From contig NZ_CP126093.1 of NCBI RefSeq assembly GCF_030123065.1, positions 3,974,001 through 4,038,000 on the forward strand: 64,000 bases of DNA, read 5' to 3'. This DNA comes from Neobacillus sp. DY30. Its GTDB lineage: Bacteria; Bacillota; Bacilli; Bacillales; Cytobacillaceae. Position numbers and translations under genes: made by a program. Of this stretch, positions 59,174 through 64,000 are shown piece by piece; position 1 is the stretch's first letter; each line of letters starts with the position of its first letter. The notes below the pieces were generated by a model. It searched no databases. It was not told the DNA's origin and saw only the letters and a list, made by a program, of their open reading frames with translations.

Positions 59174-61498
59174 TTATTCAAACTCATATAGTTTTTTCGG
59201 AACTCCGCTCATAAGCGGACTAATCTCACTGGTTGCATACATGTGCAATCTGTGCATCGCACGTGTACACACAGTATAGAATAATTTCCGTTCACTTTCA
59301 TTTTTATATTGTGAACTATCATACAAAATAACACCATCAAACTCAATCCCTTTTGCCAAATACGATGGAATCACCAGTATCCCTTTTTCGTATGCAATCG
59401 TCGCCTTCTCAATCAGGTGTACCGGAATATCCTCCTTAAGTGCGGCGTATACCTTTTTACTCTCTGCAGCTGTTCTACATATAACCGCAATCGTCCGATG
59501 CCCTTCTTTTAACAATTGATTTATTTTCCCCAAAACAAACCCATTTAATTGGTTAAGTTCCGCTAGTTTTACCGATGGCTTTTTTCCATGACGATTAAAC
59601 GGTTCAATTTTTTCACCACCTTCAATCAAACTGCTGGTGAAATCGACAATTTCCTTCGTAGAACGATAGGTCTTTGTCAAAATAATCTTTTCAACTTCTT
59701 TCCCTTTTTGTTCATAATCCGATATAACTGTAGCTGATCCGGTTGCACCTGAGAAGATGGCCTGATTAAAGTCCCCGAGCAGTGTCATCTTACTATAAGG
59801 GAATAGTCGTTGTATTAATGCAAACTGCAGTGGTGTATAGTCCTGTGCTTCATCAATAAAAATGTGACGAATACCGGTTGCAGTCATTCTTCCTTTAATT
59901 AAATCCTGTAGGTAGACAAACGGCGTCGCATCCTCGTAGGATATTTTATAGTTTGCTAATGTTTCCACTGTCTGCGTACAAATTTGAGTCCAATCATCTA
60001 GAAGGACTTCCTGATTTTCAGGACCCTTGCTAAATAACTGGCTATATAATCCTTTCATATCGAGAAAATTTAACTTTTTAACACGAGAAAATAATGGCCG
60101 GAATTTTTGCTTAACTACCTTCTCTGCCAAGATCTTTTGTTCTTGTTCAAAATCATCAAAACTTTTCTCTGTAAAGCGCTCTTTCCCTTGTAATTCTTGA
60201 TATGCCTTAAGATAGTCCTCTTTTTCAAGATATTGAACCTCATCCTCTACCCAGCTTTTAGAACGTTCTTGTTTGACTTTCCTCTTTAACTCTCTTAAAA
60301 GCCATTCCTTTACCATTTCCATTCGGTTAGGAATGGTGAAGCTCGTATCGAGCGAATAAAAATAATTATAAATCAGTTCATTAGATATGATAACTTCGCC
60401 GCGAAATACAAGATCTTTAAAGATAAGACCCTTGTCGGACAGTTCCTCAGCATACCGATCAATGATATCTTTAAACGCTAAGCTTGCCTTATACCGAATT
60501 CCTTTAACCCTGGTATGATAGTCTGGTTTTTCCTGATCATTGAGTAAAAATTCCATTTGGTCAAAAGGGTCCTCGACATCAAATTCACTGCCAATTCTAT
60601 TATTTAGATATTCCATAAATGTAGCCTGCTCCATATTCTCTTCCCCTAGTTCAGGGAGTACCGTCGATACGTAGGAGTTAAATAAGGGGTTCGGTGAAAA
60701 CAACATGATATTCTCCGACTTAATTGTTTCACGATATCTATACAATAAATAGGCAACCCGCTGAAGGGCTGCAGATGTTTTACCGCTGCCTGCTACACCT
60801 TGAACAATAAGAAGTTTACTTCTCTCATTACGGATAATCTGATTTTGTTCACGCTGGATTGTAGCGACTATGCTCTTCATTTGCGCATTTGCATTATTTC
60901 CAAGGACCTCTTGGAGCATTTCGTCACCAATGGTTACACCGGTATCGAACATCGCTTTAATGTTGGAATCACGAATGATAAATTGTCTTTTCAGCTTCAT
61001 TTCGCCTTTGATTGCCCCATCCATGGTTGGATAAGAAGCAGGACCTGGAGCATGATCATAATAAAGACTTGAAATAGGGGCACGCCAATCATAAATTAAA
61101 AAATCCTCATCATGCTCATCCATTAGGGAAGCAATTCCGAGATAAACCTGATCAACATTCTTTTCATCTGTTTCTAAAAAATCAATCCGTCCAAAATACG
61201 GTGAATATTTCAAGCGATCAAGGATTCGAATCTGTTTATCCATTTGTTTAAATGTACGTTCCCGTTCTGACAATAACTCTGCCTGTTGCTTAATACTGGC
61301 TGCCGTCTCAATCACGTCATCGGGCTCATCCATATTAACAGTTACATCTTCCCAGAATGTCTTTCGAAGCTCAAGTACATCTGAACTAACACCACCAGTA
61401 TTTTTCTGGAGCTTTAGCTTTTTCCTATCGATTTCCTTACTAACAAAATTCACACGTTCCTGCTCGATTTGCAAGTCATTTTTTACCGTATCACTCAT
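59174..61498 (-). CDS. helD: HelD-type RNA polymerase-recycling ATPase (UvrD-like helicase IV)
   Basis: This 774-residue SF1 ATPase has a charged N-terminal coiled coil (about 5-100) and a UvrD core: Walker A GVAGSGKTSAAL (about 230-242), DEAQDYTPLQFALIQ with Walker B, LLGDFNQAIFSG, LTKTYRSTKEIVDF and CTRAMHRLHMY near the end. The N-terminal arm and length match B. subtilis HelD (YvgS), which pulls RNA polymerase off DNA and recycles it after stalling. Start ATG lies behind GGAGAG. Confidence 0.93.
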   Translation of the reverse strand: MSDTVKNDLQIEQERVNFVSKEIDRKKLKLQKNTGGVSSDVLELRKTFWEDVTVNMDEPDDVIETAASIKQQAELLSERERTFKQMDKQIRILDRLKYSPYFGRIDFLETDEKNVDQVYLGIASLMDEHDEDFLIYDWRAPISSLYYDHAPGPASYPTMDGAIKGEMKLKRQFIIRDSNIKAMFDTGVTIGDEMLQEVLGNNANAQMKSIVATIQREQNQIIRNERSKLLIVQGVAGSGKTSAALQRVAYLLYRYRETIKSENIMLFSPNPLFNSYVSTVLPELGEENMEQATFMEYLNNRIGSEFDVEDPFDQMEFLLNDQEKPDYHTRVKGIRYKASLAFKDIIDRYAEELSDKGLIFKDLVFRGEVIISNELIYNYFYSLDTSFTIPNRMEMVKEWLLRELKRKVKQERSKSWVEDEVQYLEKEDYLKAYQELQGKERFTEKSFDDFEQEQKILAEKVVKQKFRPLFSRVKKLNFLDMKGLYSQLFSKGPENQEVLLDDWTQICTQTVETLANYKISYEDATPFVYLQDLIKGRMTATGIRHIFIDEAQDYTPLQFALIQRLFPYSKMTLLGDFNQAIFSGATGSATVISDYEQKGKEVEKIILTKTYRSTKEIVDFTSSLIEGGEKIEPFNRHGKKPSVKLAELNQLNGFVLGKINQLLKEGHRTIAVICRTAAESKKVYAALKEDIPVHLIEKATIAYEKGILVIPSYLAKGIEFDGVILYDSSQYKNESERKLFYTVCTRAMHRLHMYATSEISPLMSGVPKKLYEFE

Positions 61499-61533
61499 TT
61501 GACCACTCTCCAGAAAATTTTGTCGCTAAAAAT

Positions 61534-61562
61534 TTGACAGACGCACTTTTGATGTGTTAATA
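61534..61562 (+). promoter_or_regulatory. Plus-strand promoter upstream of the candidate small RNA
   Basis: TTGACA (61534-61539), 17 bases, TTAATA (61557-61562). It points away from helD into a gap with no plus-strand gene. Confidence 0.65.
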
Positions 61563-61568
61563 TATTAT

Positions 61569-61674
61569 AGAGATGATTTGTCTTTTGTGCATTTTCATCT
61601 AAGACCAACATTCATTTTATCATGATTAATTGGTAATTACAATAAGACTCCCACGCCTAAAGGCGTGTTTTTTT
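61569..61674 (+). ncRNA. Candidate small RNA upstream of helD
   Basis: About 105 bases between a consensus TTGACA promoter and a CACGCC-TAAA-GGCGTG hairpin with seven T residues, which can only work as a terminator on the plus strand. A nine-codon frame (ATG ATT TGT ...) has no good ribosome site. No RNA family was recognised. Confidence 0.45.
61652..61674 (+). terminator. Plus-strand terminator with no plus-strand gene before it
   Basis: CACGCC-TAAA-GGCGTG then TTTTTTT. On the minus strand the hairpin is followed by GGAGTC, so it is not the terminator of the minus-strand gene ending at 61679. Confidence 0.85.
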
Positions 61675-61678
61675 ATGT

Positions 61679-62560
61679 TTATTCCTGATTTTCTTTTAGC
61701 ATTTTACCCTTACTATCTTCCATTTCACCGTAAACAAGGTCTCTAAACTTTCCATATAAAAATATCGCCAGTATTCTGACCGCAAAATAATCTACTACAT
61801 GGAATTTTTCCTTTACTACTTTCCGTTTCTTAAATAGTTGATCTAACCCAATTGTCATGAGAAAGACACTTAGCTTTGCAGACCAATTATTCTGTTTTAA
61901 AAATGATGATGTCGCAAAAAAAGACAAGGGTATTGCATACAAAGGAACAACAATAAAATGTTCTTTCCAAGAATGAAACTTCCCAGCTCCGAAACGAACC
62001 TTTTTAGTTGAAGCAAATAAAAATAACAAATTAGCTTCTGTAACCAATATCATAAAAAAAAGAGAAATAAAACGAACCACGGGATTCTTTTTTTCTAAAA
62101 GAATGTTCCACCAATCACTAATATTAAAGTACAGAGGAATCAAAATTAATGTATATATGGTTCTCCACCAATTATGCTTATAAACCTTTAGCTTTAGAAA
62201 TAGTAGTTCAACGAGTGAAAAATAAACGCCTCCAAGTAATATCTTTCCAATCAAGCCTATTTTTACAACAGTATAGAAAACAGCAGTAAAAGGTACAAAG
62301 ATACCTTGAGATAAAATAGCACCAAAAACGTTGTCAAAGAAGTTCTTTTTCATTATTTTCGGTTTATAGGTATAAGCATGAAAAACATTTAAAACTACAT
62401 ACTCTAACAAATAAGCAAATCCAATATCAGCCATTAATAGTGTGAATAATTGCTTTTTATTTTTGCTCTTGTAAAAAGAGTAGCCAAGCATGCTTGAATG
62501 GATGATAAACAAAATAATAAAGGGTATTTTATTTTGTTTTTTTGGTTTTTTCATATACAT
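61679..62560 (-). CDS. Multi-pass membrane protein of unknown function (293 aa)
   Basis: The protein from ATG 62560 has about seven to eight helices separated by Lys-rich loops (FIILFIIHSSMLGYSFY, MADIGFAYLLEYVVLNVF, FFMILVTEANLLFLFA, IVVPLYAIPLSFFATS) and a basic C-terminal tail. I recognise no family. The Shine-Dalgarno site is weak, and two earlier in-frame starts are possible. It stands alone between the small RNA candidate and the ykuD-like gene. Confidence 0.72.
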   Translation of the reverse strand: MYMKKPKKQNKIPFIILFIIHSSMLGYSFYKSKNKKQLFTLLMADIGFAYLLEYVVLNVFHAYTYKPKIMKKNFFDNVFGAILSQGIFVPFTAVFYTVVKIGLIGKILLGGVYFSLVELLFLKLKVYKHNWWRTIYTLILIPLYFNISDWWNILLEKKNPVVRFISLFFMILVTEANLLFLFASTKKVRFGAGKFHSWKEHFIVVPLYAIPLSFFATSSFLKQNNWSAKLSVFLMTIGLDQLFKKRKVVKEKFHVVDYFAVRILAIFLYGKFRDLVYGEMEDSKGKMLKENQE

Positions 62561-62647
62561 GTCCCATTTCATTCATGAGTTTATTGTTAGTATTTGAAAT
62601 AAACCCCTTTTCATTCCACAATGGTATTGGATGCACTTCTTTTAATA

Positions 62648-62692
62648 AAACGACTAAGGCTGATTATTTTATATAATCGACCTTAGTCGTTT
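62648..62692. terminator. Terminator of the L,D-transpeptidase gene
   Basis: AAACGACTAAGG pairs with CCTTAGTCGTTT and inner GATTA with TAATC; a T run is present on both sides. Confidence 0.88.
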
Positions 62693-62696
62693 ATTA

Positions 62697-63191
62697 TCAT
62701 GGTCTAATGATTACCCTAGTGCCATTTGGAACCTTTTCGGCAAGTTGAAGTACATCCCGGTTATACATTCGCACACAACCATGTGAAACTGCTTTTCCTA
62801 TTGAACTTGGATCATTCGTACCATGAATTCCGTACCCCTGTTTGGATAAAGACATCCACAAAACACCAAAAGGTCCACCTGGGTTCATTTGACGGTTAAC
62901 AATCACAAATTCTCCAGTCGGTGTTCCTGTGAGCATTTTTCCTACAGCAATCGGATAGATTTTTTCAAGCCTGCCATTTCTGTATAGCGAAAGTCTCCTC
63001 TTCCCTATCGAAATTTGTATCGTATAGGGGATTGTATTTGGATCCGGCAGACCAGGGATTTGTATTTTTTGACCTACATATAATTGCTGATAATTAACCC
63101 CGGGATTGGCTGCATAAAGACTAGCGAGGCTTACCCGATAATCCAACGAGATTTGGTAAAGTGTATCGCCCCGCTTCACAATATGAATCAT
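62697..63191 (-). CDS. ykuD: LysM-L,D-transpeptidase YkuD
   Basis: From ATG 63191 (AAAGGTGGGG upstream) it gives 164 residues: one LysM domain (1-45, [18 protein letters not shown]) and an L,D-transpeptidase domain with active-site H123 in GYGIHGTND and H137-G-C139 in [11 protein letters not shown]. YkuD crosslinks peptidoglycan by 3-3 bonds and is beta-lactam tolerant; the LysM domain holds it in the spore or cell wall. Length equals the B. subtilis enzyme (164). Confidence 0.95.
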   Translation of the reverse strand: MIHIVKRGDTLYQISLDYRVSLASLYAANPGVNYQQLYVGQKIQIPGLPDPNTIPYTIQISIGKRRLSLYRNGRLEKIYPIAVGKMLTGTPTGEFVIVNRQMNPGGPFGVLWMSLSKQGYGIHGTNDPSSIGKAVSHGCVRMYNRDVLQLAEKVPNGTRVIIRP

Positions 63192-63252
63192 GTTGCTATC
63201 CCCACCTTTATTATTACTATATGTCGCGATATACAAAGCGTTGCCACATAAA

Positions 63253-63292
63253 AAAGCTGCAGTCTGAACGATTAACGTCCGATTGCAGCTTT
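63253..63292. terminator. Terminator of the PLP enzyme gene
   Basis: AAAGCTGCA pairs with TGCAGCTTT around a 22-base loop, between the ykuD-like gene and the stop of the next gene. Confidence 0.75.
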
Positions 63293-63299
63293 GAAAAGA

Positions 63300-64000
63300 C
63301 TATTCATCCGCAAAACAAAAGAGTGCAGACATATCCTGGCGAGTATGCTTTATATAAAAATAATCATTTGTGGCCGCATCATACACATAATCTTTTTTCC
63401 AATCCTCAATATTACCCGCAATCTCCTTTATCGCCTTACTAAATAATTGAATTTCAGCATTAGTCATAATAGGGTGTAATGAAAACCTGACCCAGCCTGG
63501 CTTAGATGATAAGTCACCTAAATCAATTTGATGGGATATTTGTTTAGACTTGTTCTGATCAATATGCAGTAAATAATGACCATATGTTCCCGCACAAGAA
63601 CACCCGCCTCGAACCTGAATTCCATACCTGTCATTTAACAGCCGGACAATGAGATTGTAATGAATGTTTGGAATGGTAAATGAAACAATCCCGATTCGAT
63701 TTCGATGATGACCCTCTAATATATAAAGATTAGGAACATTCTCTAATCCAGTTAAAAGCAACTTTAGCTGTTCTTTTTCTCGCGCTAAAATCTTCTCGAT
63801 ACCCATTTGTTCCTTTAACCTTATACATAAGGCTGTTCGGATTGCCTGAAGAATGCCAGGTGTCCCTCCATCTTCCCGAACCTCAATGTCCTTAATGTAT
63901 TGATGTTCACCCCAGGGATTTGTCCAAGTTACCGTTCCTCCTCCGGGATGGTCCGGTACCTTACTTGTATACATTCGTTTATCAAATATTAAGACGCCGC
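63300..64000 (-). CDS. Class V aminotransferase / cysteine desulfurase-like enzyme, C-terminal part
   Basis: The frame is open to the window edge, so only about 233 C-terminal residues are seen. They include PDHPGGGTVTWTNPWGEHQY, IEVREDGGTPGILQAIRTAL, and QVRGGCSCAGTYGHYLLHID, a Gly-Gly-Cys-Ser-Cys loop in the position of the desulfurase active-site cysteine. The family uses PLP and includes CsdA/SufS-like desulfurases and isopenicillin epimerase-like proteins; the PLP lysine lies outside the window. The exact reaction is open. Confidence 0.85.
   Translation of the reverse strand, partial: GVLIFDKRMYTSKVPDHPGGGTVTWTNPWGEHQYIKDIEVREDGGTPGILQAIRTALCIRLKEQMGIEKILAREKEQLKLLLTGLENVPNLYILEGHHRNRIGIVSFTIPNIHYNLIVRLLNDRYGIQVRGGCSCAGTYGHYLLHIDQNKSKQISHQIDLGDLSSKPGWVRFSLHPIMTNAEIQLFSKAIKEIAGNIEDWKKDYVYDAATNDYFYIKHTRQDMSALFCFADE

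Overview
The window is chromosomal DNA from a low-GC, endospore-forming member of the Bacillaceae. Spore genes (CsgA-type SASP, sporulenol/squalene-hopene cyclase, a DUF1657-DUF421 pair), Bacillus-type small proteins, YkuD, YvbH and SPFH genes, purine-rich Shine-Dalgarno sites and sigma-A promoters support this; Neobacillus/Bacillus is an inference. No prophage, insertion sequence, CRISPR array or rRNA gene was seen.

Layout. 0-1.4 kb: a cut-off MFS efflux gene divergent from its MerR regulator. 1.4-8.3 kb: a YesLMNOPQ-like sugar-uptake locus (histidine kinase, AraC-type response regulator, binding protein, two permeases, DUF624 protein) with a CcpA cre site. 8.3-16.3 kb: a persulfide/sulfane-sulfur island with six rhodanese domains, three TusA domains, a persulfide dioxygenase, CoA-disulfide reductase, DsrE-like protein, TauE exporter and a CsoR-family repressor whose cysteines match CstR. 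Repeated 14-bp TACCC-N4-GGGTA operators lie before most of its transcription units. 16.4-18 kb: a BCCT transporter. 18.5-19.7 kb: eleven tRNA genes on the minus strand.

20-32 kb: methyltransferase, ExoA, a decayed membrane gene, divergent polysaccharide deacetylase, cyclophilin, DUF2515, SqhC, Mug-type glycosylase, YitT, aldo/keto reductase, and an ABC-F ATPase preceded by a 44-codon leader peptide and two tandem terminators. 32-37 kb: envelope quality control (PpiC foldase, HtrA, two-component system). 37.5-44.2 kb: fatty-acid/acyl-CoA genes around a TetR regulator; both operons carry nearly the same 16-bp palindrome. 44-50 kb: VanW, PssA, CsgA, SPFH with a small ribbon-helix-helix gene, second YitT, then about 1.1 kb of apparently decayed DNA. 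50-64 kb: GNATs, erythromycin-esterase-like protein, DUF1657/DUF421, DMT exporter, YvbH, cold-shock protein, AsnS, HelD, LysM-YkuD L,D-transpeptidase and a cut-off PLP enzyme.

The most distinctive content is regulatory: the CstR-like operator set, the probable antibiotic-sensing attenuator before the ABC-F gene, a textbook 19-bp-spaced MerR promoter, a shared TetR operator and two candidate small RNAs. Some starts were moved from the longest open frame to the codon with the best ribosome-binding site. Short-site coordinates were counted by eye and may be off by one base.
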